A stretch of DNA of 64,000 bases from an uncultured Bacteroides sp. (GTDB lineage: Bacteria; Bacteroidota; Bacteroidia; Bacteroidales; Bacteroidaceae): assembly GCA_958453305.1 (NCBI GenBank), contig CAUDXH010000008.1:1-64000 (forward strand), given 5' to 3'. Both the position numbers and the translations under genes were made by a program. A model generated the notes under the pieces. The model did no database searches. It saw nothing but the letters and a program-made list of their open reading frames with translations, and was not told where the DNA came from. Positions 51,484 to 60,838 of the stretch are shown here, piece after piece (within the stretch, counting starts at the first letter, position 1; each line of letters starts with the position of its first letter).

Positions 51484-51491
51484 CAAATATA
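51484..51491 (-). promoter_or_regulatory. Promoter -7 box of the acyl-CoA ligase gene
   Basis: TATATTTG on the - strand, 27 bases before the ATG at 51456. Confidence 0.55.
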
Positions 51492-51633
51492 AGGTTTTAT
51501 TTGGATAATATACCCATCCGTTTTCAGTTCTTTCGTTTTTCTGCCTGCGAGTTTACTATCTGTAGATGGTCAAGAGAGAGAAAACCGAAAAACTTATAAA
51601 CTGAAAAAGCCACAGACTTATCATAAAAAAACG

Positions 51634-51641
51634 TATATTTG
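51634..51641 (+). promoter_or_regulatory. Promoter -7 box of the ArgE-like gene
   Basis: TATATTTG on the + strand, 25 bases before the ATG at 51667. Confidence 0.55.
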
Positions 51642-51666
51642 TCACTGAAAAAACAAGCTTTATCCT

Positions 51667-52731
51667 ATGATAGACATCAATTATTATACTTCAGAAGCAG
51701 TTACACTGCTCCAGGCCTTAATAGGCATTCCATCCATCAGCCGGGAAGAAGAAGCTGCTGCCGACTTTCTGCAGACTTACATTGAGGAAAGTGGAATCAT
51801 GACCGGACGTTCGGGCAACAATATCTGGTGTATCAGCCCCATGTTTGATATGAACAAGCCCACCATTCTGCTCAATTCGCACATTGACACCGTGAAACCG
51901 GTCAACGGATGGAGACGCCAGCCGTTTACGCCCAAGGTGGAAAACGGAAAACTCTACGGACTGGGAAGCAATGATGCCGGAGCCAGCCTCGTTTCACTGT
52001 TTCAGGTGTACCGCCACTTAAGCAGTACCGAACAAAGCTACAACCTCATTTATCTGGCTTCATGCGAAGAAGAGGTTTCCGGAAAGAACGGCATTGAAAG
52101 CGTATTGCCCAAACTTCCTCCCGTCACCTTGGGAATTGTAGGCGAGCCCACGGAAATGCATCCAGCTATTGCTGAAAAAGGACTGATGGTACTCGATGTG
52201 ACCGCACGCGGAAAATCCGGACATGCTGCCCGAGAAGAAGGCGACAATGCCATTTACAAGATGTTGCCCGATGTGGAATGGTTCCGCAGCTACCGTTTTC
52301 CCAAAGAATCCCCTCTGCTGGGAGCGGTCAAGATGAGCCTTACACAAATCAATGCAGGGACCCAGCATAATGTAATCCCCGATGTTTGCACGGCAGTGGT
52401 TGACATCCGCAGCAACGAATGTTACTCAAACGAGGAGTTGTTCAATGAAATAGCCAAACACGTAAGCAGTGAGGTAAAAGCACGCTCTTTCCGCTTAAAC
52501 TCCTCAAGCATTCCTGCCGACCATCCGTTTGTTAAACGGGCTGTTGAGCTGGGAAGAGTTCCTTTCGGTTCGCCCACCCTTTCCGACCAAGCCTTAATGA
52601 AATTCCCTTCTGTCAAAATCGGTCCGGGAAAATCGGCACGTTCGCATACAGCCGATGAATATATCATGATTCATGAGATAGAAGAAGCCATTTCTACTTA
52701 TATTCAGTTGCTGGACGGGCTGAAGCTGTAA
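51667..52731 (+). CDS. argE: M20 family metallo-hydrolase, ArgE-like deacylase
   Basis: A 354-residue zinc amidohydrolase of the M20 family. Metal ligands are in LLNSHIDTVKP (about 76-86), LGSNDAGASL (D near 104), the general base in ASCEEEVSGKNG (about 135-146) and GEPTEM (about 158). In Bacteroides the enzyme at this step of arginine synthesis removes an N-succinyl rather than N-acetyl group. The short length and the close match to the ArgE/DapE subgroup support an arginine role, but no other arg gene is adjacent. It has its own promoter and terminator. Confidence 0.82.
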   Translation: MIDINYYTSEAVTLLQALIGIPSISREEEAAADFLQTYIEESGIMTGRSGNNIWCISPMFDMNKPTILLNSHIDTVKPVNGWRRQPFTPKVENGKLYGLGSNDAGASLVSLFQVYRHLSSTEQSYNLIYLASCEEEVSGKNGIESVLPKLPPVTLGIVGEPTEMHPAIAEKGLMVLDVTARGKSGHAAREEGDNAIYKMLPDVEWFRSYRFPKESPLLGAVKMSLTQINAGTQHNVIPDVCTAVVDIRSNECYSNEELFNEIAKHVSSEVKARSFRLNSSSIPADHPFVKRAVELGRVPFGSPTLSDQALMKFPSVKIGPGKSARSHTADEYIMIHEIEEAISTYIQLLDGLKL

Positions 52732-52761
52732 CCTGCTTACCCTGCTCTCTGCAAGGGGAAA

Positions 52762-52788
52762 GCAAAATGTCGCGCACTGACATTTTGC
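52762..52788 (+). terminator. Terminator of the ArgE-like gene
   Basis: GCAAAATGTC (52762-52771) pairs perfectly with GACATTTTGC (52779-52788). Confidence 0.75.
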
Positions 52789-52830
52789 ATATTTTGCTTC
52801 CTGAGAAACGGGTATTTGCTCACTGATATA

Positions 52831-52874
52831 CAGCTGAGTGTTTTTGAAGAAATTCCATCAGAAACACTCGGCTG
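52831..52874. repeat. Second hairpin in the gap before the GH3 gene
   Basis: CAGCTGAGTGTTT (52831-52843) and AAACACTCGGCTG (52862-52874) pair at 12 of 13 positions with one wobble. It may be a further terminator. The stretch 52875-52982 shows nothing. Confidence 0.55.
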
Positions 52875-52982
52875 ATTCTCAATATAATGACGTTAGTTTT
52901 TAACATGCATACTAGAACTTTTATTGTAATATATTATCTCTACACATAATACAATCTTCTGATTCCTCTTATATTAAAAAAT

Positions 52983-53016
52983 ATTGGTTGCCGAAAACCA
53001 TGTCCCGACAACCAAT
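52983..53016 (-). terminator. Terminator of the GH31-GH2-GH3 operon
   Basis: ATTGGTTG (52983-52990) pairs with CAACCAAT (53009-53016). On the - strand a T-rich run follows. It is 9 bases after the GH3 stop. Confidence 0.75.
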
Positions 53017-53025
53017 AACGATTTT

Positions 53026-55248
53026 TTATTTATACTCAAATTCCACAATATTTTGCGTATCAGCTGATGAAGAAGATATATAAGCTTTAAACATGCCCGG
53101 CTCTGCAACCCATTCATGTTTGCGGTCATCAAAGAATTGTAAGTCCTCCGGTTTTATCGTGAAAGTTATTTCTTTTTCTTCACCTGGTTGAAGTGAGACT
53201 TTCTGAAATCCTTTTAACTCTTTCTGCGGACGAAGCAAAGAACATTTTTCATCTCCAATATATAATTGAACAGTTTCTTTTCCAGCTACCACTCCTGTAT
53301 TCTTAACCTTTACTGAAATCGACAGGGTTCCTCCTTCATTCATTTGTTTAGTCGATAAAACAGGCTTACTATACTTGTAAGTAGTATAACTCAATCCATA
53401 GCCAAACGGGAAGAGAGGTTTAATCTTCTTAGTGTCATACCAGCGATACCCAACTAAAACATCCTCTTTATATTCCTGTTTGATACTATCGCCCGGATAA
53501 CTCATTTCGCCATAAAAATGAGCCGGACAATCTTTCAGTTTTACCGGATAAGAGAAAGGAAGCTTCCCGCTAGGATTTACTTTTCCAGTAAGTAGATCAG
53601 CCAATGCATCTCCTCCAACCGAACCTAGATACCAGGACTGTACGATAGTGGGAACCTCTTTTACCCACGGCATCTCGACAGCATTTCCACTTACGATTAC
53701 AGCTACCAGATTCTTATTTACTTTCAACAAGCCCTTAATCAGTTCATTCTGACCAAAAGGAAGTTCGTAAGACAAACGGTCACCTCCTTCACAATCTTGG
53801 AAATGATTCTTGTTCAATCCGCCAATAAAGATAACCAGATCGGCCTTAGCAGCCTTTTCTACGGCATCATTACGTAAAGAATCGACTGTAGCCTGAGGTA
53901 TTTTTTCCTCACGTCCATACATTGGACGGCCAGCTGCATATCCTTGTGCATATACAATACGATTGCCAAAGTATTTTTTCAGCCCATCCAACGGTGATAT
54001 AAATTTCTTCACCTTCAATTCGGAAGAACCTCCTCCCAACATCAAATTACGTGTAGCATTATCACCTACAACCAATATTTGCTTATACTGATCAGGTGCA
54101 ACAGGCAATAAAGCTGGTTGCTTTTTGGCTGCTTCATTTTTCAATAGTACGATACCTTCTGTTGCTACCTGATAAGCAGCCTGTTCATGAGCTTCATTGG
54201 TCATCGATCCAAAAGGTTTCTGACGATTCATGGCTGTACGGAAAATCAAGCGCAAGACACGAGCAGCCTTATCGTTCACTACCTCCATCGGTATTTTTCC
54301 TTCCTTAACCATCTTCAGATAGTTCTTTCCCAAATAGTAGTCGTCATACCCAAACTCCGACTCAGAAGTCAAGCCATTGGTATACGATCCCATTTCAATA
54401 TCCAGTCCGTACATGGCAGCTTCATATGTATCATGTGCGGCTCCCCAGTCGGTTATCACACACCCGTCGAATCCCCATTCACTTTTCAGTATGTCATTAT
54501 TCAGCAGTTTATGGTGAGTAGCATGCATTCCGCGTACTTTATTGTATGCTCCCATGATGCTCCATACACCACCACGCTGTACGGCAGCTTTAAATGCCGG
54601 AAGATAAATTTCATACAAAGCACGATCGCTAACCTGCACATCGATGTGCCCGCGCCAAAGTTCCTGATTATTTAAAGCATAATGTTTCACACAAGCAGCC
54701 ACACCGTTTTTCTGAACTTCCTGAATATAAGGAACACACATTTCAGAAGCCAGATAAGGATCTTCTCCTAAGTATTCAAAATTTCTTCCGTTAAGCGGAG
54801 TACGATAAATATTCACCCCCGGTCCTAACAGGACATCTTTCTCGCGGTAACGTGCTTCTTCACCAATCGCTTTACCATACTTCGCAGCCAAATCCGGATT
54901 CCAGCTAGCTGCCAGACAAGTCAACGCCGGAAAAGCTGTACAGCTATCACTCGTCCATCCGGCATATCCCCAGTCGTTCCAATTAATTTCGGCACGAACT
55001 CCATGTGGTCCGTCACTCATCCACAGTTCAGGAATACCCAAACGTGGACAACCGGGTGAACTGAATTTACCCTGAGCGTAACTGAGTCTTATCTTCTCTT
55101 CCAATGTCATTCGCTTCAGAGCATCCTGTACTCTTACTTCCAACGGCTGTTTATCATCCAGATAAACAGGAATATCCGTTTTATTTTGTGCATGTAGCGA
55201 AGCACATGCAATACTCAATAATCCTATAAAAATAAACGTCTTTTTCAT
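53026..55248 (-). CDS. Glycoside hydrolase family 3 beta-glucosidase
   Basis: A 740-residue secreted enzyme. The signal peptide (residues 1-20, SLHA) is followed by the GH3 N-terminal barrel (about 50-320) with the nucleophile D267 in GFDGCVITDWGA, the C-terminal sandwich (about 370-600) and a fibronectin III-like domain (about 640-725). It likely removes terminal beta-glucosyl (or beta-xylosyl) units from oligosaccharides in the periplasm. It is the last gene of an operon with GH2 (32-base gap) and GH31 genes. A GH3 in this company fits trimming of xyloglucan oligosaccharide backbones. Confidence 0.92.
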   Translation of the reverse strand: MKKTFIFIGLLSIACASLHAQNKTDIPVYLDDKQPLEVRVQDALKRMTLEEKIRLSYAQGKFSSPGCPRLGIPELWMSDGPHGVRAEINWNDWGYAGWTSDSCTAFPALTCLAASWNPDLAAKYGKAIGEEARYREKDVLLGPGVNIYRTPLNGRNFEYLGEDPYLASEMCVPYIQEVQKNGVAACVKHYALNNQELWRGHIDVQVSDRALYEIYLPAFKAAVQRGGVWSIMGAYNKVRGMHATHHKLLNNDILKSEWGFDGCVITDWGAAHDTYEAAMYGLDIEMGSYTNGLTSESEFGYDDYYLGKNYLKMVKEGKIPMEVVNDKAARVLRLIFRTAMNRQKPFGSMTNEAHEQAAYQVATEGIVLLKNEAAKKQPALLPVAPDQYKQILVVGDNATRNLMLGGGSSELKVKKFISPLDGLKKYFGNRIVYAQGYAAGRPMYGREEKIPQATVDSLRNDAVEKAAKADLVIFIGGLNKNHFQDCEGGDRLSYELPFGQNELIKGLLKVNKNLVAVIVSGNAVEMPWVKEVPTIVQSWYLGSVGGDALADLLTGKVNPSGKLPFSYPVKLKDCPAHFYGEMSYPGDSIKQEYKEDVLVGYRWYDTKKIKPLFPFGYGLSYTTYKYSKPVLSTKQMNEGGTLSISVKVKNTGVVAGKETVQLYIGDEKCSLLRPQKELKGFQKVSLQPGEEKEITFTIKPEDLQFFDDRKHEWVAEPGMFKAYISSSSADTQNIVEFEYK

Positions 55249-55280
55249 AATATTCTTTTTTCTTTTCTGCCAAGATAATA

Positions 55281-57797
55281 TTATTCTGAAACAATATCAG
55301 CTACAGCTTCTTTTAATCCCTCAGAAATCGCTTTCAAACGTGCTGCTCCTGTTTTTCCATTATTCTGCAATACGACCAAGCATTTACCGTTGAACGCCTT
55401 TCGTTTATTATCTTTAAAACGTTCCATCGAAGTCTGGCTTCCATTGTCAACTCCAGCTATAAACAGGTTTCCTTCTACCTCAAAACGAATCAGATTATCC
55501 GCAAGAGGACAAATATTTCCTTCGGCATCCAAGATTTCTACTGTTACAAAACTCAAATCAGTACCGTCTGCTTTCAAGATATTTCTGTCTGGAGTCAGAC
55601 GTATCATACTCGGTGTTCCCACTGTACGAATTTCTTTTTCGGCAACCACTGTTCCTGCTTTTCGAGCAACAACCTTTACACTTCCCGGCTCATATTTTAC
55701 ATGCCAGGAAACATGTAAATGATTATCATCTTTCGATTTTATTCCTTGTGATTTACCATTCACAAACAGTTCCACTTCATCTGCCTGATTGTAATAACAC
55801 CACATATCAACATCCTGTCCCTCGGTCCAGTTCCAATGCGGGAAAAGATGCAAGACTTGTTTATCTGTCCATTCCGACTGATAGAGATAGTATACATCTT
55901 TAGGGAAACCAGCCAAATCAACAATACCAAAATATGAACTGCGTGCGGGCCAGCCATAAGGAGTCGGTTCACCGATATAGTCGAAACCAGTCCATACATA
56001 TTGCCCGCTGATAAAATCATTTTTCTTTATCAACAGCAAACTTTCTTCATGAGTATTTCCCCAGGGAACATGACAGTTTTCATAAGAAGAACATGCAAAT
56101 GTTGAATCATAAAATGGTTTATCCCAGCGTTCAGGCCAAATAAACATCTGGTCGCTCGGCATCCGGTAATATCCACGTGTCATCAGAGCCGAATTACTTT
56201 CCGTAATGATAAACGGTTTGCCAGGGAAATTCTTTGGAACCTCAGGAATGTTGACATTATGATAATTATAGCCAATGATATCCAACGCTCCGGAACGGAA
56301 CAAATGATTAGCAGGATTAGGTTCATTGCATCCTGCTGTAATCGGACGAGTCGGATCCAAGGTTCTTACAAAATCGGCCAGTTTCTTTGTAAGTAAAGAA
56401 TTTACACTTTCTTCACCTTCCTTAGCCAGCATGTCTGCCGAGTGGCCGAAATTCAGAATCAGGTTAGCTTCTTCCAGACTTAAAGTATCAGCCTGCGCAT
56501 CACTCCATTGTTCTAATACCTCATTTCCGATACTCCACATAAAAATAGAAGGATGATTACGGTCGCGAAAAATAAAATCGTGCAAATCTTTTTCATGCCA
56601 TTCATTGAAATAACGTGCATAATCATGAGCAGTCTTTTTCTTGCGCCACATGTCAAACGCTTCATCCATTACAATAAATCCCATACGGTCGCACAAATCA
56701 AGCAGTTCTGGTGCCGGAGGATTATGTGAACAACGGATACCATTACAGCCCATTTCTTTCAAGATCTGCAACTGACGTTCGATGGCACGTACATTGACCG
56801 CTGCTCCCAGACATCCCAAATCATGATGCATGCAGACACCATTTATTTTGACCGGCTTGCCATTCAGCGTAAACCCTTTCGCAGCATCAAAAGAAAACGT
56901 ACGAATACCAACAGGAGTTACATAACGATCTACACATTGTCCATCTTTCTGAATTTCTGTAACCAAGGTATACATGTAAGGACGTTCAATACTCCACAAT
57001 AAAGGAGAACTTACCTTTAAATCTTGAGAAACATCAACAGCCTTTCCTGCTATTGTATTCAGAGAAGACTCTGCCTGAGCAACTTTCTTTCCCTCTGCAT
57101 CTTGCAGGATAGAATAAACAGATACTCCAGCAGCTGCCTGCGTTCCTATATTCTCAACCGTTGTAACGACTTTCAAAGAAGCCTCCTGAGTATCAACACT
57201 TGTTGCAGTAACATAGGTTCCCCACTCTGCAACACGGATATCTCCTGTTTTCACCAACCATACGTTACGATAAATACCACATCCCGAATACCAGCGAGAA
57301 TTAGGCTGTTCAGCATTATCAACACGTACAGCTATCACATTCTTTTCTCCCCACTTCAGATATGGAGTTAAATCGTAACTGAATGAAATATATCCATAAG
57401 GACGCTTGCCTAACGAAATTCCATTAATAAAAACTTCCGAATTCATGTAAACTCCATCAAACTCGATACGAAAATGTTTTCCTTTATCTCCGTCCGCTGG
57501 AATAAACGTCTTCCGATACCATCCGATACCACCAGGCAAAGCACCTCCACCTGTTCCCGAAGGATTATCCTGACTGAAATCTCCTTCGATGGCCCAGTCA
57601 TGGGGTAAATTTAATTTTCTCCAACCCGAGTCAGCAAAATCTACTTGTGCAGCCAATGAATCATCACTCAGAGAAAAACACCATCCGTCATTAAAGCTCA
57701 GTCTTTCTCTCGGCTCAGAAGAAGGAGAGCTGCATGCTCCCAATAAGAACATGCAGCACACTCCTATTATAATAGATTGAATAAATTTATGACTCAT
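55281..57797 (-). CDS. Glycoside hydrolase family 2 beta-galactosidase-like lipoprotein
   Basis: An 838-residue lipoprotein (lipobox LGAC, C22). Domains: GH2 sugar-binding (about 33-190), immunoglobulin-like (about 195-300), TIM barrel (about 305-590) with acid/base E426 in WSIGNEVLEQW and nucleophile E533 in FIITESNSA, then C-terminal DUF4982-like and Ig-like domains. The substrate is most likely a terminal beta-galactoside, as in the xyloglucan locus of Bacteroides ovatus, but beta-glucuronidase activity cannot be ruled out from sequence. It starts 5 bases after the GH31 gene and is clearly in one operon. Confidence 0.9.
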   Translation of the reverse strand: MSHKFIQSIIIGVCCMFLLGACSSPSSEPRERLSFNDGWCFSLSDDSLAAQVDFADSGWRKLNLPHDWAIEGDFSQDNPSGTGGGALPGGIGWYRKTFIPADGDKGKHFRIEFDGVYMNSEVFINGISLGKRPYGYISFSYDLTPYLKWGEKNVIAVRVDNAEQPNSRWYSGCGIYRNVWLVKTGDIRVAEWGTYVTATSVDTQEASLKVVTTVENIGTQAAAGVSVYSILQDAEGKKVAQAESSLNTIAGKAVDVSQDLKVSSPLLWSIERPYMYTLVTEIQKDGQCVDRYVTPVGIRTFSFDAAKGFTLNGKPVKINGVCMHHDLGCLGAAVNVRAIERQLQILKEMGCNGIRCSHNPPAPELLDLCDRMGFIVMDEAFDMWRKKKTAHDYARYFNEWHEKDLHDFIFRDRNHPSIFMWSIGNEVLEQWSDAQADTLSLEEANLILNFGHSADMLAKEGEESVNSLLTKKLADFVRTLDPTRPITAGCNEPNPANHLFRSGALDIIGYNYHNVNIPEVPKNFPGKPFIITESNSALMTRGYYRMPSDQMFIWPERWDKPFYDSTFACSSYENCHVPWGNTHEESLLLIKKNDFISGQYVWTGFDYIGEPTPYGWPARSSYFGIVDLAGFPKDVYYLYQSEWTDKQVLHLFPHWNWTEGQDVDMWCYYNQADEVELFVNGKSQGIKSKDDNHLHVSWHVKYEPGSVKVVARKAGTVVAEKEIRTVGTPSMIRLTPDRNILKADGTDLSFVTVEILDAEGNICPLADNLIRFEVEGNLFIAGVDNGSQTSMERFKDNKRKAFNGKCLVVLQNNGKTGAARLKAISEGLKEAVADIVSE

Positions 57798-57802
57798 AAA
57801 TT

Positions 57803-60679
57803 TTACAACTGAATGGTTTGTGAAGTTCCATTATATTTTACAACAATACCTTTAGCATTCATATCGAACGGCTTCGGGCTATTGGCATTCACTTGAATTA
57901 TTTCGAATGTACGTTCTTTCAACATACCGTCAAACTCACCTGTACGTTCTCCTATTACCAATTGCTTTTTAGCTTCGTTGTAAGTCATCGGAATCATCGC
58001 ATATTTACCTTGCTCATAATTATAGTTTACACCTTCATCTTCATATAAAGTAAAGGCAGCATCCGCACCCTGATAAACATACAACTTGATATGTTCTGCC
58101 TGCTTTTCATCCGTATACTGGATCTCAGGACCGAAAGGTACAATTGAACCGGCACGCACGAACAACGGAATACGTTCGTAAGGAGCCTCTACCATTTTCT
58201 TCTCACCACCTTCCTGGAACTTGCCGGTATAGAAGTCGTACCATCCTGCTGATTTCGGGAAATATACCTCGCGACTTCTGTCACCGTAATGATAAACCGG
58301 AGAAACCATGAATGACGGACCGAACATGAACTGATCGCCAACATTGTTTACATTCGTATCGGCAGTAAAGTCCATTACCAGCGGACGCATAATCGTATAG
58401 TCGTTAAACCATGTCATACCAGCCAGTGAGTAGATATACGGCATCATGCGGTAACGCAGTTTAGAATAATAAACAACCGAATTGTAAGCCGGATGACCTT
58501 CGGGAGCAATTTCCCATATTTCGCGGAACGGATATTGTCCGTGTGCACGATACAACGGACAGAATGCACCAAACTGATACCAGCGTGCATTCAGTTCACG
58601 CCATTCCTTATAATCAGCATTTTCTGTTTTTGTTTCATTCCACTGTTTCTGTCCTGCTACATAGCGGTTCTCTACACAGAAACCACCAATATCCATTGTC
58701 CAGTAAGGTATACCACTTACTGCAAAATTCAATCCGGCAGTAATCTGTGCCTTCATATCTTCCCAGCGGGTTCCTATATCACCACTCCATGTAGCTGTAG
58801 AATAACGCTGCAAACCGGCAAATCCAGAACGGGTAAGCAGGAAGACACGCTTATTGTTGTCTACACTGCGCTGGCCGTCATAGATTGCTTCAGCATTCAT
58901 CAGTGCATAAGCATTGAAATATTCGGCAGAAGGTCCCAATGCTGTAGGACCGCATAAATCCTTGCGATATTGCAAATCCGTACAGTCGCGTACGTTCGGT
59001 TCGCTGGCATCCATCCACCAGGCATCAATACCCAACGGATAATAATGTTCGTACATCTGCTTCCAGAACAATTTACGTGCATCTGCATCGTAGGCTTCAT
59101 AGAAACCATAATGATAACCCGGACCTACCCAGTCTTTCAGGCTGTCCTTAACTGACTGCTGATAAATCCAGCCATTCTTATCAAACTCCTTGTAATGTTC
59201 AGTTGTTACATAGAATTTCGGCCATACGGAAATCATCATATGTCCGTGCATGGCATGAATGGAGTCGACCATAGCTTGAGGATCAGGGAAACGGTTCTTG
59301 TCGAATTCATGACTTCCCCAGGCATCTTCCGGCCAGTGATTCCAGTCGAGGACAATATTGTCAATCGGAATCTGACGGTCGCGGAAACCTTTCAATGCAC
59401 CAAGCATTTCATCAGAGGTATTATACTTTTCACGGCTCTGCCAGAATCCCATCGCCCATTTCGGCATGATAGGAGCTTTTCTGGTAAGAGTACGGTAACC
59501 GCTGATTACATCATCCATATTATCACCGGCTACAAAATAATAATCAAGCTGCTTGGTCATTTCACTCCACCACGACTGCTTGCCCTGTTCTTTCGGATCA
59601 ACTGGGCTCAGTACACGCAGTCCCGAGTAAGAAACAGCTCCATCCGGCTCCCATTCTATTTTAAGAGGAACTTTCTTTCCAGCTTCCAGGTTGACAGCAA
59701 ATTTATAACTGTTCGGATTCCATGCCGTACGCCAGCGTTCAGGAACTACCAGTTCATTATTTATATATACTTTCGTATAACCGGCATAATAAAGGATAAA
59801 CTTAAACTCACCCGATTCTGAAGGTTCAATCATACCTTCATACGTTACTTTTGCTCCCATAAACGGGAAATTCTCAGGCAGGTTAACTACCTTCGACAAG
59901 TCTTCACGTTTCAGATGTTCGAAATAAAGAGAAGACTCACGGCGAACAATGGTTTCTGCTCCTGACTTTGCATCAGGTACATAAGTACCGGTCAGCGCTC
60001 CATCCTTGCCGTCCTTGTCATATAGTTTAAATACCTGTCCTAGCTGAGAATAGTCATTGGGGTTACCAAAACGACAAAGAGAATAACTGTCCAACAGAAC
60101 ACCATAATTCTTGTTCGATACAATGAATGGAACAGATACCTTTGTATTATACTGGAACAACTCTTCGTTCTTTCCTTTATAGTTGAATTCTTCTGCCTGA
60201 TGCTGGCCCAGCCCGTAAAAAGCTTCATCATCGGGAGATTCGAATACCTGACGGATTGAATATCCTTTGGTACCTTCCACTTCGATAGGAGTAAATGTCT
60301 TTCCTCCCCCCTTATTTTCCTGAAGAATCATCTTTCCGTTTTCATCCGTAAACCAAACTTCACCGGTAGAGCTTAAAACAAAAGCCTTGACTTCTTTGGT
60401 TGAAACAGTGATTGTATCTCCCTGCTGTGAAACAGTAAACGGAGTCTGTTTTTCCTGAGGAACAACAACCAGACTCTTTGAATCGGTAAATTTGCTTTCC
60501 GGAGTAGCAGATACATGTATCAACTTATCTCCCATTACCTGAAAACGAACCAGGCGAGTATCCTGTCCTCCCTTTTGCTGAACCTTAACGATGACACCAT
60601 TATCTGTCTGTTCATAGACCTTGCCAGAGCAGGACCCAAAAATCAGCCCTGCCAACAAACAGTAAGAAATGTTTTTCAT
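57803..60679 (-). CDS. Glycoside hydrolase family 31 alpha-xylosidase with PA14 insert
   Basis: A 958-residue lipoprotein (MKNISYCLLAGLIFGSC, lipobox). The N-terminal beta-sandwich is interrupted by a PA14 domain at about residues 225-365 (PSESGEFKFILYYAGYTKVY, then AVSYSGLRVLSP). The barrel holds the nucleophile D557 in WWMDASEPNVRDC and the acid/base D634 in WSGDIGTRWEDM. GH31 enzymes with a PA14 insert include alpha-xylosidases acting on xyloglucan oligosaccharides. The ATG at 60679 is used, though 60685 (MNMKN) is also possible. A -7 box lies at 60741-60734. It is the first gene of the GH31-GH2-GH3 operon. Confidence 0.9.
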   Translation of the reverse strand: MKNISYCLLAGLIFGSCSGKVYEQTDNGVIVKVQQKGGQDTRLVRFQVMGDKLIHVSATPESKFTDSKSLVVVPQEKQTPFTVSQQGDTITVSTKEVKAFVLSSTGEVWFTDENGKMILQENKGGGKTFTPIEVEGTKGYSIRQVFESPDDEAFYGLGQHQAEEFNYKGKNEELFQYNTKVSVPFIVSNKNYGVLLDSYSLCRFGNPNDYSQLGQVFKLYDKDGKDGALTGTYVPDAKSGAETIVRRESSLYFEHLKREDLSKVVNLPENFPFMGAKVTYEGMIEPSESGEFKFILYYAGYTKVYINNELVVPERWRTAWNPNSYKFAVNLEAGKKVPLKIEWEPDGAVSYSGLRVLSPVDPKEQGKQSWWSEMTKQLDYYFVAGDNMDDVISGYRTLTRKAPIMPKWAMGFWQSREKYNTSDEMLGALKGFRDRQIPIDNIVLDWNHWPEDAWGSHEFDKNRFPDPQAMVDSIHAMHGHMMISVWPKFYVTTEHYKEFDKNGWIYQQSVKDSLKDWVGPGYHYGFYEAYDADARKLFWKQMYEHYYPLGIDAWWMDASEPNVRDCTDLQYRKDLCGPTALGPSAEYFNAYALMNAEAIYDGQRSVDNNKRVFLLTRSGFAGLQRYSTATWSGDIGTRWEDMKAQITAGLNFAVSGIPYWTMDIGGFCVENRYVAGQKQWNETKTENADYKEWRELNARWYQFGAFCPLYRAHGQYPFREIWEIAPEGHPAYNSVVYYSKLRYRMMPYIYSLAGMTWFNDYTIMRPLVMDFTADTNVNNVGDQFMFGPSFMVSPVYHYGDRSREVYFPKSAGWYDFYTGKFQEGGEKKMVEAPYERIPLFVRAGSIVPFGPEIQYTDEKQAEHIKLYVYQGADAAFTLYEDEGVNYNYEQGKYAMIPMTYNEAKKQLVIGERTGEFDGMLKERTFEIIQVNANSPKPFDMNAKGIVVKYNGTSQTIQL

Positions 60680-60733
60680 ATTCATAAACCTATGCTTAAA
60701 GTTAAATACTAAATACATCTTTATCTCGTATTG

Positions 60734-60741
60734 CAAATTTA
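60734..60741 (-). promoter_or_regulatory. Promoter -7 box of the GH31-GH2-GH3 operon
   Basis: TAAATTTG on the - strand, 54 bases before the GH31 ATG. No clear -33 element, which would suit activation by the hybrid sensor upstream. No repeat that I could call its operator was found between 60742 and 60838. Confidence 0.5.
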
Positions 60742-60838
60742 AACATTCCCCTATAAAACAACCAGTTATAATGTTTTACAAAAGGGAAAGTTTTCAATAC
60801 ATAGGTCTATCAAATGTTTCTAACTTAGGTATAATTTG